A DNA stretch of 64,000 bases from Vibrio rarus. Lineage in GTDB: Bacteria; Pseudomonadota; Gammaproteobacteria; Enterobacterales; Vibrionaceae. A program made the translations under genes and the position numbers. The stretch spans positions 1,860,001-1,924,000 of the forward strand of contig NZ_AP024900.1 of assembly GCF_024347075.1 (NCBI RefSeq), given 5' to 3'. This document shows, one piece after another, positions 8,307 through 16,339 of the stretch (position 1 is the stretch's first letter; each line of letters opens with the position of its first letter). The notes under the pieces are model-generated. The model searched no databases. It was not told the DNA's origin and was given only the letters and a program-made list of their open reading frames with translations.

Positions 8307-10142
8307 TTAAGTAGCCGACTTACCCAATCCTTTCATCAATACATCAAACATTAACCCAGCGAAGCCTTTGGCTATAGCTTCGTTGGACAGCAGTTTCATC
8401 GCCATATCGTTGTGAACGTCCATGCTTTCAATTACAGCATTATTGATGGAATTAGGGAACTCACCCAGCATCGCTTGCTCTTTAGTGTTGCTACGCAGCT
8501 GATCCATTACCGTGTCATTTTCAGAGATTTTTCCTGCAATGGTATTGGCGTAATTGAGCATATCATTTTCGGATAAACCATCTTCAATGAACAAGTCGTT
8601 CATTCTCTCAATGATCTCGTTTAGCAATTCAGTTTTTGGATCTTTAGGTACGGCACCAGAGCCTTCTTTTGCTGCTGGTAGGTAAGGTTTAGGCTCTTCA
8701 CCAATCTTAACTCCTAGCTGTAAGTCTGCTTCACGTTGCTCGTGCAGTCGATAGTGGGTCATGACCACATCAGACAGGTCTACATCGTCTTCCACTAAGT
8801 CTAAACGTAGCAGTGGGTGAAGATGTTTAGCAAAGATGCTGAGTTTTTCCAGATCGTAGTCATCAAAATTAACGATCTGAGAAGTAAATTCATAGTAGCG
8901 ATAGAATGAGATTAAGTCCTTTTTAAACACTTCCAGAATATCTCGTGCTTCTTTGGCGTGTTTAACACTGTTTTCTGCAAACTTGATCTTCTTATCCCGC
9001 TCTTTAGGTGAAGAGGTTTCGATTTTCGCCTTAGACAGTTCGGCTTGTGCCGTTTGAAGCACCTGAGTGGCTTCTTTATAGCGAACAGTGAAACGATCAA
9101 CGGCAGGTTTACATAGATTGGCTAATTTGGCTTGGTTTGCTTGTTTGTTGTTATACGCATCAACAAACGCTTCTACTTCAAACCACTGGTAGACCCCAAC
9201 CTTATCTAGCTTTTTCATCAGGTCATAAACGATGTTTGGATCCGATACGCCAGCCAATTCCGCGGTTTGGAAGTAAACCTTAAACTCTTCAAGAACTTCT
9301 TCTGGGTCATTCACAAAGTCGAGTACAAAGGTCTTGTCTTTGCCCTTACATGTTCGGTTTAGTCTTGATAGTGTCTGAATGCACTCAACACCTTTTAATG
9401 GCTTATCGACATACATAGCGACAAGCTTAGGCTGGTCAAATCCTGTCTGGAACTTATTAGCCACTAACATTACTTGATAATCCGCAGTATCAAATGCTTT
9501 ACGCATATCTCTGCCTTTGAGATTAGGGTTCATATTATTTTCAGTGAAAGGCTGATCTGGAAAGTCGGGATCATTCACTTCACCAGAAAACGCCACCATT
9601 GCATTAACGTTGTTATAGCCTTTGTCTTGAACATATTTTTCAAAAGCCAGTTTGTAGCGCACCGCTTCTAAACGGCTACTGGTGACGACCATTGCTTTTG
9701 CTTCACCGCCGAGCAAGTGCTTCACTTTTTCGTTGAAGTGCTCAACAATGGTTTCGACTTTTTGAGCAATATTGTAAGGGTGTAAACGAACCCACTTCGC
9801 CATTTTTGAAGCGGCTTTTTTACTGTCTACTTCTTGATCTGAGGTTGGGTTATCGTGAGCCAATTGGTAAGCGACTCGATAACTGGTGTAATTCTGCAAT
9901 ACATCCAAAATAAACTCTTCTTCAATCGCTTGGCGCATTGAGTAAACGTGAAATGGCAGGGGTTTATTGGTATCACTTGCTGGTTCATTCACATCAGGTC
10001 TACGACCAAATAGCTCTAAGGTTTTAGCTTTTGGTGTAGCAGTAAATGCAAAGTAACTAATGTTATTTGAGCCTTTACGAGCTTCTAGCGATAAGCGCAA
10101 TATGCCGTCGTGTCGAATTATAATTGAGATCTTTCTCCACAC
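8307..10142 (-). pseudogene. hsdR: Type I restriction enzyme R subunit, C-terminal remnant
   Basis: 611 codons remain of a protein normally about 1000 residues long. Present are helicase motif III FTATPK (residues 33-38), the second RecA lobe with VANKFQTGFDQPKL and motif VI QTLSRLNRT (256-264), and the helical C-terminal part. Missing are the N-terminal nuclease domain and helicase motifs I and II (Walker A and DEAH box), so it cannot translocate or cut DNA. The apparent start region (residues 1-12) is not HsdR-like and overlaps another truncated frame, which marks a deletion junction near 10100. No hsdM or hsdS is nearby. The rest of the frame is intact, so the deletion may be recent. Confidence 0.85.
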
Positions 10143-10215
10143 ACCATAACTTTAGTGGTATTGACTCTGTCTCTAATCTCTTTGCAAATTCTGTATTTAA
10201 TTCATCCCAGCTCAT
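10075..10215 (-). pseudogene. Truncated small HTH protein, possibly phage small-terminase-like N-terminus
   Basis: A 46-codon frame begins with ATG at 10215 (MSWDELNTEFAKRLETESIP) and contains LKLWCVEKDLNYNSTRRHIA. The pattern W-C-x5-LNYxSxRRxI recalls the helix-turn-helix start of phage terminase small-subunit-like proteins. It runs out of homology and stops just after the point where the hsdR remnant begins in a different frame. I read this as two unrelated genes joined by a deletion. Function is not asserted. Confidence 0.4.
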
Positions 10216-10518
10216 CAGTGATAACTCTTATTGTATGATTATATATAAAGGTGTTTTAGCCCGATTTCAGATAATAACTGCGACATTCATGGAAAGACAT
10301 AGAGCAATAGCTAACTTAATTATTTGAAATAATCAATAACAAAAAAAATCTTGTAAATATGTTAATAGCTTTTTGCTTGTCACAAATAACGTTAGCAGGA
10401 ACTAAAATAATACTACTGTTCATCTTTTTTCACCTTTTATTCTGGTTAACTAGCGCCGATAATGCAAAATTCCGTGATGAACATATTGATATAGGCATGT
10501 CTGCCTAAAGGACAAAAA
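10216..10518. other. AT-rich intergenic region before the lipoprotein gene
   Basis: No gene is seen. The region presumably holds the promoter for the plus-strand lipoprotein. A short inverted repeat, AGGCAtgtcTGCCT, lies at 10494-10507, just before the AAAGGA ribosome site of that gene. Confidence 0.4.
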
Positions 10519-11814
10519 ATGAACAAATTAACAAGTTTCAAATTAATCGGATTGTCATTACTTGCTTCCACCTTTCTAGTTGGATGTGGAGGTTCTTCTG
10601 ATGGTTCAGATTCTTTAACAGATGGAACTAAAACAACTCTAGACTTAACAGTTATACCAAATAATAAACAAACAACTATATCAAATAATAAAGAAACAAC
10701 GGACGTAAATTCTAAACAAGGAACAGCCGACTTAGATACTGATAAAAACTCAAGTATCACAATATCAGTCAAGCACGTTGCTCACTTAAATAATCCCCCC
10801 TATCAACTCATGCAATCTAATAGTAAAAGTAGTTTTGACCTAGAATCTTTAACTAGCTCAGAAACGGTTCGAGGTAGCCTACTCAAAACAAGTTCTTCAC
10901 TTACCTTTAAGTTTTCTTTACTTGATAGCTCACAACAGGCTCTTAGTGAATTAAGTGAATTAGGCACTGTTACTTCAAAAGGTGACGGAGTTGAGTATTA
11001 CAAATCCACAGGTCGTTCATTATTTAACTTTTTCTCTAATTCATTGAAATTACCTAATTATTATTATGAATTATCTGATGTCCCGCTTTTCCCTGTTGAA
11101 TGTGGAGCTGAAATTATCCATACGTTTGAAGCTAAAGATGAAAATGGTAATACGTTAGATTCTGTAGTAGTAAGAACGGTAAGCCAACCTATACAGTTAC
11201 AAGCTGGCCCATCGTGTATAATATCTACTAACATGGGATTTAAAGACTCTAATGATCAAGTTTTAAGAACATCAAGTGTTAGTATCTCTATCTCAAGCTC
11301 AAATACTATCAACATGCTAGACATCGCATTAAATATATCCAACCCAACATTAGGTAAAGATAACTTCCAGTTTTATAGACCTTCAGATAAAGATGCTTAT
11401 ATTAAAGCACTTACAAGTAAGCCTGTAGTTTCTCAACCAGTGTTCCAACCTGCTGTTACTCCCACAAAAATAATTACTACAGATAATTCAATTTTAAACA
11501 TATGCTATTCAATTAATGGTGCAACAATAACAGCAGCAGATGGACAGCATTTAGGCTCAATCGTAAATAAATTTAGTTCTGATTCAGTCTTAAATGAATT
11601 TGGTACTTACGGCGGAAAATACTCCCCCAATAGCATATGGAACTCATTTGGCACTTATGGTGGAAAGTTCTCACCGTATTCACCTTTCAATGAATATTCA
11701 ACTCAACCACCAAAGTTAGTTAAAAATGGAAAGTTTATAGCGTACTTAACGAGCAATAAATATATAGGCTCTTCATGGGTTAACCCTAGTATGATTAAAG
11801 CTTGCTTTAATTAA
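10519..11814 (+). CDS. Hypothetical lipoprotein with FGTYGGK repeats
   Basis: 431 residues. The signal peptide ends in a clear lipobox (STFLVGC, Cys 23), followed by a Gly/Ser/Asp linker and a Thr/Asn/Lys-rich low-complexity region to about 80. The middle is a Ser-rich domain I do not recognise. Near residues 353-393 there are two tandem copies of a NxFGTYGGK(Y/F)SPxS motif and a partial third (SPFNEYS), then a tail with KNGKFIAYLTSNKY. This repeat-plus-tail layout occurs in small uncharacterised exported proteins; no function is known to me. AAAGGA precedes the ATG by 7 bases. The gene is intact, AT-rich and isolated among remnants, with its own terminator, so it looks like horizontally acquired cargo. 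Confidence 0.75.
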   Translation: MNKLTSFKLIGLSLLASTFLVGCGGSSDGSDSLTDGTKTTLDLTVIPNNKQTTISNNKETTDVNSKQGTADLDTDKNSSITISVKHVAHLNNPPYQLMQSNSKSSFDLESLTSSETVRGSLLKTSSSLTFKFSLLDSSQQALSELSELGTVTSKGDGVEYYKSTGRSLFNFFSNSLKLPNYYYELSDVPLFPVECGAEIIHTFEAKDENGNTLDSVVVRTVSQPIQLQAGPSCIISTNMGFKDSNDQVLRTSSVSISISSSNTINMLDIALNISNPTLGKDNFQFYRPSDKDAYIKALTSKPVVSQPVFQPAVTPTKIITTDNSILNICYSINGATITAADGQHLGSIVNKFSSDSVLNEFGTYGGKYSPNSIWNSFGTYGGKFSPYSPFNEYSTQPPKLVKNGKFIAYLTSNKYIGSSWVNPSMIKACFN

Positions 11815-11828
11815 TAACTTTCAATATT

Positions 11829-11855
11829 AACCGCCTTCTAAGAAGGCGGTTTTAC
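11829..11855 (+). terminator. Rho-independent terminator after the lipoprotein gene
   Basis: CCGCCTTCT and AGAAGGCGG form a 9-base inverted repeat (11831-11849), flanked by A on the left and followed by TTTT. Confidence 0.85.
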
Positions 11856-11975
11856 ATTTATAGGGCCTTGTTAACCAAATAACTCTGAAAGTAGATCTCT
11901 CCCATTACTCATATTTACTATTGGGTATAGATATTGGTGAACGCCGCTGTAATGACTCAGTTTGAGCTATTTTGG

Positions 11976-12217
11976 TCTAATCGGTCTGAGATCTTCGGCA
12001 ACAACTCGCAATTCTGATGCTAGATATATCAATTTAGAATTCATTAGGCCACTACCTTGGTAACACTTATGATGAGGGTTATGCGCAATCTGTATTGCAT
12101 TTTAAAGCAGGTGTATATAACCAGTGCAATGTTGGTCCTGTTGGATGTAAAAATAATGGCATAGTCGCAGGCGATTATGCTAAAGCCAGTTTTTATAAAC
12201 TGGACTTAGAACAATAA
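11976..12217 (+). pseudogene. Alginate lyase (PL7 family) 3' remnant
   Basis: The frame 12038-12217 reads NSLGHYLGNTYDEGYAQSVL, then HFKAGVYNQCNVG, a cysteine-containing loop, and GDYAKASFYKLDLEQ before TAA. The FKAGVYNQC block followed by G-D-Y-x5-F-x-L is the C-terminal signature of polysaccharide lyase family 7 alginate lyases. A TAG precedes the fragment directly. A short upstream piece in another frame, SNRSEIFGNNS at 11976, may be the degraded RSELR active-site strand. Most of the gene is gone. It suggests an ancestor that degraded brown-algal alginate. Confidence 0.7.
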
Positions 12218-12493
12218 TAAATACTTCGCAAATGTATGCCTTGCCCTGTTATTACTCATTATAGTAACAATAATCTGGAAGATCATACATTTTCATACAC
12301 TAAGATTTAACAGATCCTCATTTATCCACTCCCTCCCCCGTATAAAGAAAAGAAAACATTTAGTTTCTCAGTCACAAAGTAAGCGATAAAGATTTGGCAC
12401 AACAGAAAATGGTTACAATAGGACTAAAGTGTAAAGGCAGCCCAAAAGACAGGTGTAATCAAAGTCATTGAGTTTTAAGCAAACATATAGAAG
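12218..12493. other. Non-coding gap between the lyase remnant and tRNA-Arg
   Basis: No coding signal or clear terminator is seen. If an integrated element once sat here, its attachment site would be the tRNA 3' end at 12494 onward. I did not find a second copy of the tRNA 3' end by eye. Confidence 0.35.
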
Positions 12494-12569
12494 TGGCGTC
12501 CCCTACAGGATTCGAACCTGTGTCTAAGACTTAGGAGGTCCTTGTTCTATCCAGCTGAACTAAGGGGAC
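12494..12569 (-). tRNA. argW: tRNA-Arg (anticodon CCT)
   Basis: The minus strand folds as a complete tRNA. The acceptor stem is GTCCCC/GGGGAC, a D-arm contains TTCAGCTGGATAGAA, and the anticodon loop CTCCTAA gives anticodon CCT (reads AGG). The T-arm is ACAGGTTCGAATCCTGT and CCA is encoded (12494-12496). Genes for this tRNA (argW in E. coli) are frequent integration sites of genomic islands. Its 3' end faces the remnant-rich segment at 8-12.2 kb. Confidence 0.95.
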
Positions 12570-12942
12570 GTTGAGGATACTTTTAACATAGGTTTTGCTA
12601 GACGACAATCCTTGTGGGCGATGGTTGCTCTATTTTTATGCATATTTGCCACTTCAAGGTTGGTAAACAAAGAATCAAACTCATCATGCAAACGGGTTAC
12701 TCTGGTTTTTACCCATCCATCATGGCGCACGGTTAACGCCCTTGGGCTGCGATGACGATTCATTGTTATCAACATCAAGCTAAAAAACTGCCTTAATACT
12801 CATTCTTATTAAATAATCGCCTATTTTGTGTATTATCATGGAGATTATGGGTATTTAGTCTTTCTTTTTTCTGTACAGATAGCTACATACTGTTTCATAA
12901 TCAGCCTCTTTTTGCTATTCAGCCTCACTTTCAGGATATTAA
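12570..12942. other. Intergenic region between tRNA-Arg and yhgN
   Basis: It must hold the tRNA promoter (minus strand) and the yhgN promoter (plus strand). A 72-codon minus-strand frame overlapping the tRNA looks like chance. I see nothing else. Confidence 0.5.
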
Positions 12943-13530
12943 ATGGATACTATCTCAGCTGCTGTAATGCTTTTTCTAATTATGGATCCTATGGGGAATT
13001 TGCCCATTTTTACTTCCATGCTTAAGCATATTGATAAGAAACGACGTCGCATTGTGATTATTAGGGAACTATTAATCGCTCTAGTTGTGATGCTGTTATT
13101 CTTATTTGCTGGCGAAAAGATTTTAAGCTTTTTAGGACTGAACAATGAAGCGGTATCTATTTCTGGCGCTATCATCCTATTTTTGATCGCTTTAAAAATG
13201 ATTTTTCCTCCTGAGGGTGGGCTGGGTGCAAGTTTAGGTGCCGGTGAAGAGCCTCTTATTGTCCCTCTTGCTATTCCTTTAATGGCTGGTCCATCTATTA
13301 TTGCGGCATTAATTTTACTTGCTCACCAAGCACCAGAGCGTATGGGTGACTGGTCTATTGCTTTAGTGGGCGCTTGGGCGGCTTCTGCTGTTATTTTAAT
13401 GTTCTCCGAAATATTTGAGCGCATAGTGGGGAAAAAAGGGCTGGAAGCACTGGAACGCTTGATGGGAATGCTATTACTTATGATTGCAGTACAAATGTTT
13501 TTAGATGGTATACAAAGTTACTTGACCTAA
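12943..13530 (+). CDS. yhgN: MarC family inner-membrane protein YhgN
   Basis: 195 residues with six hydrophobic segments. The N-terminus FLIMDPMGNLPIFTSMLKHI carries the MarC family DPxGN motif, and IPLMAGPSIIAALILLAHQA in the second half is the matching repeat. The length and sequence fit the YhgN branch. The family consists of integral membrane proteins of unsettled function; the former link of MarC to antibiotic resistance has been withdrawn. It is monocistronic on the plus strand. Confidence 0.9.
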   Translation: MDTISAAVMLFLIMDPMGNLPIFTSMLKHIDKKRRRIVIIRELLIALVVMLLFLFAGEKILSFLGLNNEAVSISGAIILFLIALKMIFPPEGGLGASLGAGEEPLIVPLAIPLMAGPSIIAALILLAHQAPERMGDWSIALVGAWAASAVILMFSEIFERIVGKKGLEALERLMGMLLLMIAVQMFLDGIQSYLT

Positions 13531-13658
13531 TTTCACATCGTCTTTTCTTCTGAGATTGTTGCAAAACAAGTAAAAGTATTTTGTTAGTTTTGCACTTTTT
13601 AAACCTTGTTATGGCTGATAGTCTAAATCCAGTTATCAAATATCTTTAAGGGTTCCTC

Positions 13659-14762
13659 ATGAGTTCAGCACTATTTCAACCAATTCAACTTGGCAAGCTC
13701 ACGTTAAAAAACCGTATTGTAATGCCACCAATGACGCGCTCAAGAGCATCACAACCAGGTGATGTCGCCAACGATATGATGGCAACCTACTACGCTCAGC
13801 GTGCAGAAGCAGGCTTAATCGTTTCTGAAGGTACGCAAATATCCCCTATGGGCAAAGGGTATGCATGGACTCCCGGTATCTACAGTGCTGAACAAATTGC
13901 CGGCTGGAAAAAAGTCACCGATGCGGTACACGCCAAAGGCGGGGTTATGTTCGCTCAGTTATGGCATGTTGGTCGTGTTACTCACCCTGATAATATCAAT
14001 GGTCATCAACCGGTATCCTCATCGGCTATTAAAGCTGAAAATGTAAAAGTATTTATTGATAATGGCACAGATGAACCGGGTTTTGTTGAGGTTGTTGAAC
14101 CCCGTGAAATGACGGTAAGCGAAATTAAAGAGGTGGTGGCCGAGTTTCATCAAGCCGCACTCAATGCTATTGCTGCAGGATTTGATGGTATCGAACTGCA
14201 CGCGGCCAATGGTTACCTAATTAACCAATTTATTGATTCTGAATCTAATAATCGCACCGATGAATATGGTGGCAGTTTACAAAACCGTCTGCGCTTTCTT
14301 GATGAAGTGGTTGCAACGCTGGTTGATGCTATTGGTGCAGAGCGCGTTGGTGTACGTCTTGCCCCTCTTACTACGCTCAATGGCACGGTAGATGCCAACC
14401 CTGAGCATACTTATACTGAAGCGGCAAAACTGCTCAATTCTCATAATATCGGTTATTTGCACATTGCCGAAGTCGATTGGGATGATGCCCCAGATACGCC
14501 GCGTGAATTTAAATTGGCGCTACGCGAGGCCTTTAAAAACACCCTAATTTACGCAGGCCGTTATAAAGCCGATAGCGGTGCCAACGCAATTGAAGAAGGA
14601 CTGGCTGATATGATTGGCTTTGGTCGCCCATTTATTGCCAACCCTGATCTTCCTGAGCGCATTAAAACTGGCGCGCCACTTGCGCAGCATAACCCAGAGA
14701 CGCTATTTGGCGGAGACGAAGCCGGCTTAACTGACTATCCAAGGTTTGAAGCGAGCAAATAA
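13659..14762 (+). CDS. nemA: Old yellow enzyme family N-ethylmaleimide reductase-type flavoenzyme
   Basis: 367 residues, full length for NemA. It is an FMN-dependent NAD(P)H ene-reductase that reduces activated alkenes and nitro compounds. Seen are FQPIQLGKLTLKNRIVMPPM at the N-terminus, the FAQLWHVGR flavin/substrate block near 100, GFDGIELHAANGYLINQF with the catalytic H-x-x-N pair near 175-185, and GFGRPFIANPDLPER near the C-terminus. TIM-barrel fold, cytoplasmic. The upstream GTTCCTC is not a strong ribosome site. It has its own terminator and probably forms a single-gene unit. Confidence 0.92.
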   Translation: MSSALFQPIQLGKLTLKNRIVMPPMTRSRASQPGDVANDMMATYYAQRAEAGLIVSEGTQISPMGKGYAWTPGIYSAEQIAGWKKVTDAVHAKGGVMFAQLWHVGRVTHPDNINGHQPVSSSAIKAENVKVFIDNGTDEPGFVEVVEPREMTVSEIKEVVAEFHQAALNAIAAGFDGIELHAANGYLINQFIDSESNNRTDEYGGSLQNRLRFLDEVVATLVDAIGAERVGVRLAPLTTLNGTVDANPEHTYTEAAKLLNSHNIGYLHIAEVDWDDAPDTPREFKLALREAFKNTLIYAGRYKADSGANAIEEGLADMIGFGRPFIANPDLPERIKTGAPLAQHNPETLFGGDEAGLTDYPRFEASK

Positions 14763-14785
14763 TCTCACCTTATGGACACTGTATC

Positions 14786-14816
14786 GCCCTTCCTATTTAT
14801 AGGAGGGGCTTTTTTA
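14786..14816 (+). terminator. Rho-independent terminator after nemA
   Basis: GCCCTTCCTAT pairs with ATAGGAGGGGC (one G-T wobble) across TT and is followed by TTTTT. Confidence 0.8.
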
Positions 14817-14917
14817 TGGCATGAACTTAAATTCCTCTCTTTCTGTCTTGCTCAACTATAGCTATCATTATGTCTAACTTGCCATAAGCATAAGCCACTT
14901 TGACAACAGGAAGCGTA

Positions 14918-15514
14918 ATGACTCAAGAACAGGATCGTCATCAACAGCGTCAACAAAAAATAAAAGAAAAGGTCGATGAAAGAGTCGCCCAAGCCACTGA
15001 AGAAAAGGGGCTATTACTGGTTATTACCGGTAATGGAAAAGGCAAAACCACCTCAGGTTTTGGCACCGTTGCTCGCGCGGTCGGCCATGGTCTGCAATGC
15101 GGTGTAGCGCAGTTTATTAAAGGCACTTGGGACAATGGTGAACGCAATTTACTAGAAAAACTGGGGGTTGCCTTTCATGTTATGTCCACCGGATTTACTT
15201 GGAATACACAAGATAAACAAGCCGATACCATAGCCGCGCAAGCCGTGTGGCAAGAGTGCCTAAAAATGCTTCAAGACCCTAATCTAGATGTAGTACTTTT
15301 GGACGAGTTAACCTATATGGTGAGCTACAACTATATAGAGTTAGACGAGGTATTAAACGCCTTGCAACAACGCCCCGCTCAGCAATCGGTGATTATTACC
15401 GGTCGTGGAGCGCACCGCTCTATTATTGAACTTGCTGATACGGTATCTGAAGTGCGCAACGTGAAACACGCCTTTGAAGCGGGGGTCAAGGCCCGCAAAG
15501 GGGTGGATTGGTAA
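14918..15514 (+). CDS. btuR: Corrinoid adenosyltransferase BtuR/CobO
   Basis: 198 residues from the ATG at 14918, which follows an AGGAAG site by 6 bases. An upstream in-frame TTG at 14900 would place that site inside the gene. The enzyme transfers adenosyl from ATP to cob(I)alamin or cob(I)yrinate a,c-diamide. It has the P-loop GNGKGKTT (38-45), AQFIKGTWDNGERNLL, and the VVLLDELTYMVSYNYIELDE block typical of the CobA/BtuR type. The N-terminal 30 residues are charged and helical, as in BtuR. It gives the cell a route to adenosylcobalamin. No cobalamin riboswitch was noticed upstream. Confidence 0.93.
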   Translation: MTQEQDRHQQRQQKIKEKVDERVAQATEEKGLLLVITGNGKGKTTSGFGTVARAVGHGLQCGVAQFIKGTWDNGERNLLEKLGVAFHVMSTGFTWNTQDKQADTIAAQAVWQECLKMLQDPNLDVVLLDELTYMVSYNYIELDEVLNALQQRPAQQSVIITGRGAHRSIIELADTVSEVRNVKHAFEAGVKARKGVDW

Positions 15515-15551
15515 CCAGTACAATACCCGTAGTCATCTATCACTGCGGGTT

Positions 15552-15629
15552 AAACACTTGGTCAACATGTTGAGGGGGGACTTGTGGTGCCCTAACCTAT
15601 CAACCCGCTTGCTTTATTGCCAAGTGTTT
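15552..15629. repeat. Spaced inverted repeat between convergent genes
   Basis: AACACTTGG (15552-15560) recurs inverted as CCAAGTGTT (15620-15628), enclosing about 59 bases with an inner palindrome TCAACATGTTGA. A further hairpin, CCCGTAGT/ACTGCGGG, lies just before it (15529-15551). They sit between the 3' ends of btuR and the racemase gene and may serve as a bidirectional transcript end, but T-runs are short. Confidence 0.4.
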
Positions 15630-15637
15630 TGTGTGCG

Positions 15638-16327
15638 TTAGTGTAAACTCCAGTCTACCGCGGCCGCGGCATGGATGGCAGTGGTATCAAATATTGGCAC
15701 TGTCGTGTGTGCTTGCTCTATCAATAATCCTATCTCCGTACAGCCTAAGATCACCCCTTGCGCCCCTTGCTGTTGCAAGCTGTCGATAACCTGTAAAAAG
15801 GTGTCTCTGGAGGTGGGTAATATTTTCCCCTGACACAGCTCATCATAAATAATACGATGTATTTCAGCCCGTTGCGGTTGGTTAGGAATAGACACTCGCA
15901 CACCTTTATCCAGCAACCTCTGTTTATAAAAGTCTTGCTCCATGGTAAATGCCGTCCCTAACAGCGCCACATGTTCAATGCGCTGTTGCTGCAATTCCAT
16001 TGCGGTGGCATCGGCGATATGCAGTAAAGGGACCGACACTACGGCTTCGATTTCCGGGGCAATTTTATGCATGGTATTAGTACAAATCATAATCGCCTCA
16101 GCCCCAGCCGTTTGCAGTGATAAGGCCGCACGGGACAACACCTTTGCCGCTTGTAGCCACTCACCTTGGGCTTGCATCTGCTCAATTTCAGCAAAGTTCA
16201 CACTGTATAACACCAGTTTCGCCGAGTTGAGTCCCCCTAAGCGCTGCTTAACCCCTGCATTTATAAGTTGGTAATAGGTTTGAGTAGACTCCCAACTCAT
16301 TCCGCCAATTAAGCCTAATGTTTTCAT
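15638..16327 (-). CDS. Aspartate/glutamate racemase family protein (YgeA-like)
   Basis: 229 residues from the ATG at 16327 (KTLGLIGGMSWESTQTYYQL); an upstream TTG would add four unlikely residues. The two catalytic cysteines of PLP-independent amino-acid racemases are visible in MICTNTMHK (near 82) and LGCTEIGLL (near 193), each followed by T and N/E as in the family. YgeA-type enzymes are broad-specificity amino-acid racemases. Its start lies 12 bases past the asmA stop, so it is probably co-transcribed with asmA. The true substrate is not deducible. Confidence 0.85.
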   Translation of the reverse strand: MKTLGLIGGMSWESTQTYYQLINAGVKQRLGGLNSAKLVLYSVNFAEIEQMQAQGEWLQAAKVLSRAALSLQTAGAEAIMICTNTMHKIAPEIEAVVSVPLLHIADATAMELQQQRIEHVALLGTAFTMEQDFYKQRLLDKGVRVSIPNQPQRAEIHRIIYDELCQGKILPTSRDTFLQVIDSLQQQGAQGVILGCTEIGLLIEQAHTTVPIFDTTAIHAAAAVDWSLH

Positions 16328-16339
16328 GCCTAACCTCAA

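Noticed and set aside
8307..10142. A functional type I restriction system
   Set aside because: No hsdM or hsdS is present and the R subunit lacks its nuclease domain and Walker motifs.
12560..12778. 72-codon minus-strand frame overlapping the tRNA
   Set aside because: It overlaps the tRNA-Arg 5' end and promoter, has no ribosome site and no recognisable protein features.
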